From the NCBI GenBank assembly GCA_014904985.1, contig MU129352.1:1-23958 (forward strand): a DNA stretch of 23,958 nucleotides, given 5' to 3'. Shown in pieces: positions 1-9,998 of this stretch. The stretch is from Hydnum rufescens UP504. Lineage: Eukaryota; Basidiomycota; Agaricomycetes; Cantharellales; Hydnaceae. The notes below the pieces were generated by a model, which saw only the letters and a program-made list of their open reading frames with translations, was not told where the DNA came from and did not search any database. Made by a program: the position numbers and the translations under genes. Position 1 is the first letter of the stretch. The number at the start of each line of letters is the position of its first letter.

Positions 1-510
1 AGACAACAGCACGCCGCGCCAAAGCGCAAATGACAGCACGTCACGCGAATGCACAGACAACAGCACACCGCGCCAATGTGCGGAACAACAGCACACCGCG
101 CCAAAAGCGCGAACGACAGCACGCCACGCCAGTGCGCAGACAACAGCACGTCACGCCAAAGCGCGAACGACAGCACACCACGCCAATGCGCAGACAACAG
201 CACGCCGCGCCAAAGCGCAAGCGACAGCACGTCACGCGAATGCGCGGACAACAGCACGCCGCGCCAAAGCACAAACGACAGCACGCCATGCCAATGTGCG
301 GACGACAGCATGCCCTGCATTGGCACAGACAACAGCACACCGCGCATTGGCATGGACAACAGCACGCCATGCATTGGTGTGGACAAACAACATGCTGTGG
401 ACAACAGCATGCCACACCAATGCATGGACAACAGCACAACATGCCGATGCGTGGATAACAGCTCAACGTGCCGATGCACGGATAACAGCGTGCCAAAGGC
501 AAAGGTGCGA
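1..510. repeat. Minisatellite with ~27-bp units in a 54-bp higher-order period
   Basis: About 18 head-to-tail units start with GACAACAGCAC or GACAGCAC and end in a short AAAGCGC, AATGCGC or ATTGGCA block. In the first 300 bases units of about 30 and 24 bases alternate, giving a 54-base higher-order unit. After 300 the units settle to about 27 bases and drift. Unit lengths are multiples of 3, so long frames stay open on both strands; these are by-products of the repeat and I do not call a gene. The array probably continues beyond the left edge. Confidence 0.9.
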
Positions 511-1559
511 CAACACACTTAAGTGTAAAATGGTGAAGGGAGGGCGACGAGGGTGCAAGCACCAAAGCGAAAACAGGGGAGGTGCATAGGCACAAAATTG
601 AGGAGGAGAAACACCCACCAGAAGGCAAAGTCATCAACTTTTATACCCAAATAGTTTCCACAGTCCTCTGGGATGTAGATATTGAGAGGGATCCGGGGTC
701 TGGGAACGAGGGAAGTGCAAAGGTGAGAATGGAGCAGGATCGGTACCCAAGGAATCAGCAGTGGGAAATGATATTTCTGGGCTGTGGTGAGCAGCAGAGG
801 CATTGAGTCTGTAGTGCCAGAGCCCCCTCTTCATAAAATCAGAGGGCCAGGTGACGGTCTTCTCTGCTCGTGGCCGCAGGAACAGATGCCTCTTTTTCCC
901 ATTTGAGTCTCTTGTACCGTAGTTGGGACACAAGTATTCTGGAGCAAGCATGTGTGGACCCAGTGGGGACCTCATCCGGTGCGAACCCTGCGAAAGGGTG
1001 GGGGAGGACACACAACAAGCGGGGTAGCAGCAGAGCTTGAGGATCCGGCCATTGAGGGAGATAGAGGACATAGAAAAAATATGCGGGTTGATGTGATGAG
1101 CGAGACGGGCAAATTGCTGGCGATGAGGAGCTGAGCGAGACGGTGAATTGCTGGCGAGGAGCTGAACCGGACGAAGCCGTAGAATGGAACACTCAGACTA
1201 ATGACACAGACTCTACTAATGGCAGTGTGGGAACAACTCGCTTAATTGGGACTACTACGCTTATCAAGTCCTGGAGCTAGGTGCTCGTGCCTCGCACCGA
1301 GCTCAGGGAATTCGTGGGAGAATGCAAATGGTCGCATCGATGTAAAGCTATTCCTAATATGCATTCAATGAACGAAACATTGTCTATGGTCTCTCCGGAC
1401 AGGGCGAGCACCTCCTAGTATACAAGTCAACAGTGAACTTCACCGCCAATACAGTATACGAACCCATCAGATATCAAAGGATTTTGGGTTATAGTACGGT
1501 ATCGTTTAATAGAAACTCTACCTACACACGGTGGACACCCACGTTCTTTGACGAATTGC
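511..1559. other. No recognisable gene
   Basis: I see no convincing gene here. Open frames of up to about 145 codons exist on the minus strand (634-1071 and 839-1192), but they overlap each other and contain no motif I can name. The part from about 1260 to 1559 may hold the very decayed 3' end of the minus-strand GTPase pseudogene; reading it as coding needs several frame changes, so I leave it out. Confidence 0.4.
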
Positions 1560-3145
1560 ATAGGACTATGAAGGTAGTGACACAACGATTGCAGCCGGCA
1601 GGACAAATGGTGCTGAAGGTGGGAGAGCCCCAACCATAGTAGCCGCGGGTCCAATAACCTTTATGGTGGTATTGACGCTGAGATGTTTCCATATCGTGCT
1701 TTGTCATTTAGATCTACAGGATAGGACGATGCTTACAGACCCGGAGGATTCGGATGGTCGCTTGCTAGATCTGTAACCAGATGCATCATTAGGGCTGGAA
1801 ATTCTGTCGACTTTAGACACTACACCCAAGAACCCGATTAGTCTGAACAATCGTCGCAACGACTGATGCGGACGTACCTGACGGTTTGGATCATTAAAAT
1901 TCCAGACATTGACGGATGTGGCCATGGATGACCCTCATTAAGGCGGATACCATTAAAGATTCCAGAGAACATATAACCCCAATACTCTATAGAAATGAAA
2001 AAGTGTGCACGAGAGGGGGGGGGGAGTCGCTCGTGTTTCCAAAATGCATGCACTGTGTCGCCCAACACCCAACACTGGAAGTCATAAAGGGAACGCCAGA
2101 CAAGTAATAGTCAACAGATTGGAGTCGCTCAATCGATGTGGAAATCTTTGTTCCGAGACTACCTCTTTGAGCAACCGCAAAGAGCTAGGTTCCAAGAATC
2201 GGGTGCTCGAATCACCAGTAGCCTCGCCGTCGCTGTCTGGGTTTTCCGGACCGGTCTTTGTGGGAGCATCGACGATAGTGTTCATGGCGAGGTTGATCAG
2301 TTGCTCGATAGAGTCATTGTACTCGATTGTCGCTGGAAATCAGGGCCTATCAGTGTGAGAATAGTCCAACCAATAGTACAGACTAGAAACCTCGTTCCAC
2401 GCATGCCGATTACTTGCTGCCGCGCCGGGGGCTCCCCGCAACTAGCTTTGGCGGCCTCCGTAGCAGTCTCTTTGGCTCAACCCTCCCGCCCGACCACGTT
2501 ACTACCAAGGGCCGTGCGAGAACACCATAAGCTGGTCATACTTCAATGATTTGAGCTTGGGATACGGGAGGATACGGCAGTCAGCTTAGAGACACCAGTT
2601 TCAAGAGAACTGATCAATATACCCTCGCTGGCAAGTTTCTGGAGGAGTGCCCCTCTCCGCGCCCAAAAACTCGACCTCCAGGAACTGGGGTCCTGCAGCA
2701 CAACCTAGAGCCATGAGAAATCATAATTTCTGGGGGCACACTGGATAGAAGGCAATGTCACGCACCAAATAGCACGTAGCCTGTCTTTAAACACCATTTC
2801 AGGGCTCTTCTTGATGAACTCTTGTGCCGTTTGAAGATTCTCGACCAGCAAGTCCTTGTGAATCGTGTGGAATGAGTCGATGGCTGTCATTTGAGGTGAG
2901 TTCTTGATCAATATCGTGTTAAGGGGCATAATCAACGGAGGTTCTCTATCGTATGCATTGGGGTCAAGTAATGCGAGATTTGGGGTAGCAAGGAGCATGT
3001 ATAGCGAGGTTTTTGTCGTGCAGTGCTGCATTGATCAAAGAAGACTCCCCCACTCCTGAGTGTGAATGCTCTACAATGAATGAAATGTACGGCAAGGATG
3101 CATGGCTCACTTTGCCCACAACGAGCACCCTGAACCTAACGACGC
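1560..3145 (-). pseudogene. Decayed P-loop GTPase paralogue
   Basis: On the minus strand a G1 region can be read as RFRVLVVGK at 3111-3140. It continues as SGVGESSL at 3035-3060, where the P-loop lysine is Glu, and about 54 bp, perhaps an old intron, separate the halves. A G3-like HDSQG lies in another frame near 2851-2867. AIW at about 2768-2776 is followed by a likely intron and LCCRTPVPGGR at 2671-2705. Further C-terminal fragments are VNVWNFNDP (about 1880-1915), a leucine-rich helix (1745-1807) and a Pro/Ala/Val-rich hydrophobic stretch (1563-1652). At least five frame changes and stops separate these blocks. The AIW landmark and motif order match the gene at 3804, from which it diverges head to head, so it is a related but distinct family member. 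It is almost certainly not functional. No start codon can be placed; the 3' limit is uncertain by a few hundred bases. Confidence 0.7.
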
Positions 3146-3803
3146 TACTTGAGCACCGACAGAGGTATAGATGGTGAACATAATCGTCTAGGAGAGAGTT
3201 GGTGGTGGGCCTGAGCCCCTGGGAGTCGTGCGATGCGTTGGTAGGATTGGTTGATGCCGATGGTTAAACCATCACAGTCTGGCTCGAAGGCTCAGTACCT
3301 GGATCAGGGGAATCCACAGTATAGGATCTAGCTGTACGATCCGGAGGAGGAACGCAGTGTCCCCAACAGGGAACTTGAAGTCCGGCAGTTTAATTGTGGG
3401 TGCTGAAGACACGCTGAGGCCTCCTGCACGTCTGATTCAATGGAAGGTACAGAAAGCTACGGACCCGGTGGATCCTCGCGAATCAGTCACGTGAAGGGCC
3501 CCAATTCCCCGTCATGATTGTCATGAATCCCACTTAGGTAAAGTCGAGTTGTTATCTTGTTATCTAGTGTGCTCGAGAATAATCTGAGCAGCTCTCCATT
3601 TGATGATCGAAATCAGTTGAACGTCTCGAAGAAGCGGCCATGGAGAAGTTCGTGTTTCTCGGACAGAAGCTAATCAAGTTGACATAACGGGAATGCTCTT
3701 GCTGCATGCCTGGCCAGTGACATTTTGTAGCATGTGCACAAATGTATTACAGTAATACACCACCTACACACACCAACGCCATCTCTCCTCTAGTCCATCA
3801 ACC
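3146..3803. other. Intergenic region between divergent GTPase copies
   Basis: No coding frame with recognisable motifs is present. By position this is the promoter region for the plus-strand GTPase gene and formerly for the minus-strand pseudogene. I see no clear TATA box. A 15-bp palindrome lies about 45 bp before the plus-strand ATG. Confidence 0.4.
3744..3758. promoter_or_regulatory. 15-bp palindrome upstream of the GTPase start
   Basis: GTATTAC and GTAATAC form perfect 7-bp arms around a single A. The site ends 45 bp upstream of the ATG at 3804. A dimeric transcription factor site is possible, but this is inference from position and symmetry only. Confidence 0.25.
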
Positions 3804-5330
3804 ATGTTCAAATTCCTCCGCAAGCATTTTAAACACCCCAACAAACTCACCAAGAAAGGATTCATCAAGAAGGAAGTCCCCGATGGACCAGTCCACGATG
3901 AAGCGGTCCCTGATGAAGAGGTCCCCCGTGAAGAGGTCCCGAACGTCCCCGGTGAAGAAAGCACTGACGGAGAAGTCCCCGACGAAGAAGTCCCCGATGA
4001 AGTCTCCGACGAAGAAGTCCCCGACGAAGTCTCCGACGAAGAAGACTCCGACGAAGAAGTCTCCGATGAAGAAAGGGTCACCAGGCGCTTCAGGGTCCTC
4101 ATACTTGGACCGGCGAACGCGGGAAAGACCACTCTGCTTGAACGGCTAACTGACAGCCCTGCCGGCGCGAGTATAGTAACCCGGGACGGAAAACGTGTAA
4201 TTCCTACAGATGTTCGAGCTCAGTTTAGATGCTCTTCTAATTCATCCCTTTATCTCTCAGATCGAGGAGGTCCCCAGGGCATATGATCAAGTAAGGACCA
4301 TCCTATCAAAGGTACGCTGTGGTTACTACATATTTTCATACCATCCAGCGAGGGATCCACACCATCGACGATGAAATCACTTACAAATCAAACCCTGATC
4401 TCGTTTTCCACGACTCTGGTGGTTTCGAGGCGGGAGGGGTCGAGGAGGTCGAGGCCGTCTGGCAATTTATTCGAAAGCGCTCGGTAGCTTCCCCTTTACA
4501 GCAGTTGCACGCGATTTGGTGCGTTTACATCTCGGTTCACCTCACACATGGACTCATCGATTGCTCCAGGCTCTGCATCCCAACCGATAATGACAGGCCC
4601 TTTGGATTCCTGCACTCAGGCTTTTTCTCCGAGCCCACAGCATCAGGTCTGTCCAATGAGTTGCAGAATTTGATCTTTCTCTTACGCACTGGTCCATGTG
4701 TCCGTTCAGTGCCTGTGATCGGGATTTTCACCAAGCTGGATGGAAGAAAGACAAAAATTATGGCTGAGGTTCTTGGCCCTGCTTCTGAACCATCCAATTT
4801 CCTCGATCGTGCCCTGGAGGTAGAACAGAAAGTGGCTGAATTTGTTAATAGACTCGAGACACAATTTCGGAACCAGCGGTACCCACCTGCCGGTTTTCTC
4901 AGGGTTGGAAGTATGTATATTCTATCTGAGTAGCAATTTTTTGCTGTTAAATTTTGGCATAAAGACATGCATGAAGTTACCGAGCAGAGCATAGCATTGT
5001 GCAACCAACTTCTTGGAGCCACTATGGATGCTCTTCCCAATGAGACCCAGAGATCATTGCTTCACCTCACGGTTTGGAAAAGGAACCGCCGGATTCATAC
5101 CATCCATGTTTTACAGCGGTGAGTGTGGCTGTCTAATAGATTAGTGACTAACAGTCATGTTTATCTCATAGAGTCCTTACTGGTGGAGTTGAAGGTGCTG
5201 CCTCAAGCTGTATCAATGAGATGATGGTACAATTTGACTATTTTCAGGGAACATCATGACCAAAGCTCCAGGACCTGGGGAAGATGAAATATCCCAGTTA
5301 TGTGCAGATAAAGGGTTCGGGATTCTCATG
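3804..5330 (+). CDS. P-loop GTPase (G-domain protein), eight exons, 3' end unresolved
   Basis: Joining 3804-4196, 4261-4290, 4349-4518, 4570-4646, 4710-4910, 4965-5118, 5172-5194 and 5248-5330 gives 1131 bases, 377 codons, without a stop. All seven introns (51-64 bp) are GT-AG. The ATG sits in a CAACCATG context. Residues 1-23 are basic, 24-90 are an acidic low-complexity repeat (EVPDE, EVSDEE), and the G domain follows. It has P-loop GPANAGKT at 102-109, G3 DSGG at 163-166, the AIW landmark at 196-198 followed by LCIPTDNDRPF, and G4 TKLD at 231-234. Such motifs bind and hydrolyse GTP; the family (AIG1/septin-like TRAFAC GTPases, expanded in agaricomycetes) is otherwise poorly known, so the cellular role is open. 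The last codon, ATG, abuts GTGAGT at 5331, where an array of intron-like repeats begins. The C-terminus is therefore unknown: reading through that donor adds 22 residues and stops at 5397-5399. No membrane segment or signal peptide is evident. Confidence 0.8.
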
Positions 5331-6457
5331 GTGAGTGACTGTGCAAGTTGTGAGCAATGTATTGATTGTCTCATATGCTGTAATGGCAACAACTGGTGAT
5401 ACATTGTTGGTTTGTTGGATGGCATCAACACCATAGGAGGTATAGCCACAAGCACTAAGATTCAGTCCACACTGACTGACTTACATGCTTCTTTGTGGCA
5501 TTGACAATGTAGTTGGTCAGTCTGGATCTCCAAATTTGATACATGGTGTCTGGCTCATACATTTTTTGATGCCATTGGGAATGCAGTATGTGAGTGGATC
5601 TCCCACCATTGGATACATGGTCATTTCCTGATACAGCTTCTGCTGGAATCTGCAATGCAGGGGGTGAGTTTGCATCTCATAGTTAATGTGAGGTTGCTGG
5701 GGTGTATATCTTTTACTGGCATGGATAACATAGCATGTGAGTATGCATCCCCCACATTGGACTGTTCCTGGCTGATATATCCCTCTGTGACATTGATACT
5801 GTAGGAGGTAAGCATCTCACAGTTGGGCATGTGGTCACCACCTGATGTGATATTTGGTGGGCATGAACAACATAGAATGTGGGTTGCTTCCTCTACTATT
5901 TGATGTGTGATGACTGACCCATAGATCTTTTGGTGCCATCAACAACACAGGATGTAGGTCTGGATGTCTTGGGATTTGATGCTTAGTTGCTGACTGATAA
6001 ACCTCATGTTGGCATTCACAATGTAGTATGTGAGTGTGGATTCAATATGAGGTCCATGGCTGATATATCATTGGATGGGATGGGTAAAATAGGAGGTGAG
6101 TCCATATCTCCCAGCATTCATGGGTGGTTTCTGCAGTGATCATTTGGTTGCATGGATAATGTAGTATGTAAGTCAGAATTTCCTATAAATAGGACATGCT
6201 TACTGGTTGATCTATTGTCTGATGGCATGGCAATGTAGACAGTAAGTCCAGATCTCTTGCAATTGATGACCATGGGCAGGTTGATATTTCTTCTCTCTCA
6301 TGGACAATGTAGGCTGTAGGTCCAGGTCTGTCACAAATGTTGGTCCCTACATTGATACATTGTTTGGTCCTGTTGACACTGCAGCCTGTAAGTTGTATAT
6401 TCCCCAATTTGATGTGTGGCAGGCTAATACATTGTTTGGTCACTGATAATGCAGGAT
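5331..6457 (+). repeat. Array of 15 intron-like units separated by 3-nt exons
   Basis: Starting at the GTPase gene's last donor, 15 units of 63-106 bp (mostly 67-73) follow without a break. Acceptor AGs end at 5436, 5512, 5586, 5660, 5733, 5804, 5875, 5950, 6026, 6092, 6164, 6238, 6312, 6384 and 6454. Each is followed by exactly three bases and then a donor, usually GTGAGT, GTAAGT or GTAGGT; only the last is TT instead of GT. The three bases are GAG, TTG, TAT, GGG, CAT, GAG, AAT, GAT, TAT, GAG, TAT, ACA, GCT, CCT and GAT. Most units carry a CTGAC, CTGAT, TTGAT or CTAAT branch-like site about 30-38 bp before AG and end in CAATGTAG or similar. The rest of the unit has diverged strongly. Since the last long exon ends in phase 0, each triplet would add one codon. 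Whether these are spliced is unknown. Confidence 0.75.
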
Positions 6458-7740
6458 TTAAGTCTGGTCTCTCCACCTTATTGCACCTGTCACTGTATGA
6501 CCCTCACTGGACTGGGCGGGGGGGGCGTTATGACAATCAGACAATGTGGGCACCTATGTTCTTGTGTGTGCATATGGCTGTCCTCTTCTGTGGTTTTGGC
6601 ATGTTGCTGGTGAGCACCTTCTCTTCAATTTCCAGCAGGGACTGCCTCGCATACCATCACGTGCACCGGTGGTATAACTGCCAGGATGTGGTTGCATCCC
6701 CATGTTTGTTGTGCTGCCATTTACTTTTCAATCCCCATACACATGTGGCGTGTAGTCTGGTTTCTCAACTGCATGCACAGTGCCAGGCTGATATTTCTTT
6801 GTCTGACCCATGACACAATGTAGGAGGTAAGGACTCGTCCCACCCCAAATTTAATCTGGTACTATCTGATTCTTGTTTGGTACAATTGACACAATGCTAG
6901 CTGTAAGCTCAGACTTTCTACATTCTGTGAGCCCTGGCAATCTATTCTTTGGGTGACTTAATAATGTACGCGATGTACAGTCTCTGGCATCCCTCGAATG
7001 CAATATCCCCCTGGCTGACATTTGCGCAGATGCCTTAACACCCCTGCAAGTAACCTGGTTCCTTTTGATTCAGTGGTGTTTGGACTTTTGCTGTCCACCC
7101 CTCGGCTCATCATGTAGTGGTGGCCCATGCCTTCGCTTCAATGCACGCTTGCCTGCTATTCCATCAGTGTGGCCCCTTGACCAATGTGGACTGTGGCTTG
7201 CATGCCCATCTGGTGTCATTGTTGGCTGTCATCTGCCTGGTATCACAAATGCTAGAGACGGTATGTTGCCGCCTCTTGGTGATTTTATATCTGAAGCCAA
7301 TGGCCTGATCATTGCACACAACTGTTGGTGGCCATGGCCAATGCCCGTGGTGAGTTTTCCTTCCCCACCATCCCTGTGTGCCTTTAGCGTCTATAACCTT
7401 GGATCTACACTTGTCGACCTACTGTATGTACGTCCCGATCTCCGTACCTCACTGCCCATGATTTTGGCTGATTCATCTTCTGGCTATCTGCCACGCGCGG
7501 TACACTGTTAAGATTTGGATTCACCTACCCTGGCTGCCGGTGCATTCACTATTATTCCGGCTGGTGTTTGTCACATGCGAGTAACGATGACGGTCCATTA
7601 GATTTGATCGCACGGGTGCTGCTGGACTAGATTGGTGCGCGTGACCCTGAACACTCGTAGCTCGTCAGGCCATATGCCTCTATGTGACCGACGTGGCTTA
7701 CGGGCGAACGGTCCTCCTTGCGGTGGACTTGATAATGTAG
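6458..7740 (+). repeat. Degenerate middle part of the intron-like array
   Basis: The same unit continues but is damaged. Clear junctions remain at 6683 (AG, GAT, GT), 6754 (AG, TCT, GG), 6822 (AG, GAG, GTAAGG) and 6899 (AG, CT, GTAAGC), spaced 68-77 bp. Between 7080 and 7740 only scattered pieces are visible, such as AGTGG at 7115 and GGTGAGT near 7350. The stretch 7495-7720 is unusually CpG-rich and hard to align. I see no gene in it; the open frame at 7065-7511 follows repeat units and has no motif. Confidence 0.55.
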
Positions 7741-9710
7741 CGATGTAAGTGTGGATGTCTCCGTCTTGATTCACTGAATGCTCCCTTGCGATTCCATCTT
7801 CTTGGTGGATCTCCCAAACCAGCGGGTAGTGTGGAGCTGTGTTCAGAATTCACATGACTTCGTCCCTTGTGATTCCTCTTTTGGTGGCATTCACCACATC
7901 AGGCGTTAAGCTGTGGATGTGTTAGCAATTCAATGCTTGTCCTTTGCTGGTTCATCTTTTCGGTCGGATTCAAACTAGTACTGTAACCATTGGTGGGACT
8001 CGTGTTCGAATTCACGGCTTGTCCCCTTGCTGATTCATCTTTTGTGGCATTACCCACACCTAGGGTACCAGTCGTGGATGTGTTGGAATTCATGCATTGT
8101 CCTGCTGCTTATCTTTTGGTTCGGTTTCCCACCATGTCCAGTAAAGTGTGGGATTGTGTTAGAATTCGGCTGCTCCCTGCGCTGCCCTCTCATTTTTCCT
8201 GTGGCATTCACCCAACTATAGCTTGTAGTGGTGGATGTGTTGTTCACATATGCCATCTGTCTTGTGATTCCTTTCTTTGTGGCCACTTACCCACATCGCC
8301 TGTCAGTGTCGGATGTGTTGGATTCCACAATGCCTCTGTCCCTTGCCTGTCTCTGTTGGTGGAATTCACACCCACCATAGAGGTGTCACAGTGTGGATGT
8401 GTTAGATTCACTGCCTTGTCCCTTGTGATTCATCTTTTGGCCTGCGATTCCACTAGCACGTGTCAAGTGTGGACTGCTGTTGGCATTCAAATTTTGTCCC
8501 TCTTGCTATTCATCTTTTCTGTGGCTTTCACAAACATCGTCCTGTCGTTGGATCTGTTAGCTCAAATGTCATTGTCCTATGCCTGATCTACATTCTATTT
8601 CCCCCGTCGCATTCAAACCTGCACCGCGTGTAGCGTGTGGATGCTGTTACGAATTCTAATGTACTCCTCTTCTCCTTGTATTCCCTTTTCCGGTCCGGAT
8701 TCCCAATACCTCGCGTTGTAAGTGGTGGATGGTTAGCATTCACCATGCCTTGTCCTTGCTGATTCCTCTTTTGGTGGCTTCCCACCCATCGCCTTGTAAG
8801 TCGTGGATCGTGTTGCATTCAATGACTTGTCCTCTGCTGACTTATCTTGTCGGTGGCATTCACCCACTAGCTTGTAACAGTGCAGATTATGTAGCACTTC
8901 ACTGCATTGTCCTTGTGCCATCACTCTTTTGGTGGCTTCAACCTAGGGCTGATAAGTGCTGGATGTGTGTAGCTTCGGCATTGTCCCTCGCTGTCCCACT
9001 CCCTTTTGCCTGCATTCCACAATCAGCACTGTACAGTGTGGATGTGTTGAATTCATGCATTGTTCTCCTTGCTGTTTCTCTTTTTGGTCGTCATTACAAC
9101 ACATAGGGTGTAAGGTGGATCTGCCTGCTTCCATGATTGCCCTCCTGTTCCATCCTTTCACGGTGGATTCCCAACACTAGCTGTACGTGTGGCATGGTTA
9201 AACTTCACTGCCATTGTCCTTGCTGCACTTCACTCTCCTTGTGGCCATCTGCCCCACATAGTCAGTAACGTGTGATGTGTTAGCCAACTTCATGCATCTG
9301 TCTTGCTCGATTCAATCCTTCTTCTGTGGCCTTTCCACCCACTCAGGTTTACGTGTGGACGCCTTGGAACTGGAAAGCACCTCACTAACCCATCGTTTCC
9401 AATGGACCATCTGGCCACATGCTAGGCGTAGTCTGGTGCCTTGCTTCAATGCTCCCTTTGCTGATTCCTTTTTGGTGGTCCCTCACCATCCACGCCGTAC
9501 TGTCGATCTTATGATTCCTGCCTACTATTGCTTCCCTGATGTCCCACTTCGGTGGACTTCTGCACCTAGGACGGTTCCGCCCAATTCCCACCTTCACCCT
9601 CACTTTCATTTTCTTCGGTGGCTATCTGCTTAGGATGTATGTCCCACTCTTACCTATTCCGTCTATGGGTCCCTGGTCTTACCATTTTTCTGCCTATTAC
9701 AAATTGCAGT
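7741..9710 (+). repeat. Second sub-family of the intron-like array, period ~79 bp
   Basis: About 25 units share the core GTAAGTGTGGATGTG, then an ATTCA/TGCATTGTCC block, then TTGCTGATTCATC, TTTTGGTGGCATTC and an end in CACCCACANAG or similar. Junction AGs end at 7740, 7822, 7902, 7978, 8063, 8141, 8221, 8380, 8456, 8870, 8946, 9026, 9106, 9180, 9261, 9346, 9425, 9569, 9633 and 9709. Several others are mutated to GC or CG. Two to four bases lie between AG and the donor, so spacing is less strict than in 5331-6457. The order of donor, branch-like CTGAT and TTTTGGTGGCATT tail shows it is homologous to the first part. Many single-base insertions and deletions are present. Frames of up to 198 codons (for example 7990-8586) run across units and are not genes. 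Confidence 0.7.
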
Positions 9711-9998
9711 TGTGGTCCCTCGTCCACTATACATGCAGCTCATCTTTGTTTACATGCACTCCTTCAATTTCATTTGACACAGCGCACCTAATGTACAGTA
9801 CCCTATACTGTGGACAAACCCAAAGATCTGTCAACTGCACCTTTCCATTGCTCACTGTGCTCCTCATTTCCTCTATCTCGGTAATATTGTACCCTCTCCA
9901 ACCCTTACCTATCCCTAAGGTTTCTATCTATCTTTGGGTGTAAACCTCATGACGGGGCACGGCCTGCTGACCCTTCCTCAATCTTCGGTCAGTCTAGT
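9711..9998. other. Pyrimidine-rich spacer, no gene seen
   Basis: The plus strand is rich in C and T, with no recognisable motif. It separates the intron-like array from the tandem duplication. Confidence 0.4.

Noticed and set aside
30..637. Long overlapping open frames on both strands (142, 157 and 198 codons)
   Set aside because: They are products of a repeat whose unit length is a multiple of three; no start context, motif or non-repetitive domain supports them.
634..1192. Minus-strand frames of 145 and 117 codons
   Set aside because: They overlap in different frames and have neither motif nor intron structure; not enough support for a gene.
2136..2549. 137-codon plus-strand frame
   Set aside because: It lies opposite the minus-strand GTPase pseudogene and has no motif; the minus strand explains the region better.
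3742..4149. Plus-strand frame rich in KKSPTKKSP, resembling a histone-like or SP-repeat protein
   Set aside because: It is the shifted frame of the acidic repeat in the GTPase; the GTPase frame continues into P-loop, G3 and G4 motifs across well-formed introns.
7990..8586. 198-codon frame rich in Cys, Leu and Val resembling a membrane protein
   Set aside because: It runs through about seven units of the intron-like array; its composition follows the T-rich unit.
5331..9710. CRISPR-like array of regularly spaced units
   Set aside because: Units are adjacent and diverged without identical repeats or unique spacers, and the gene context is eukaryotic.
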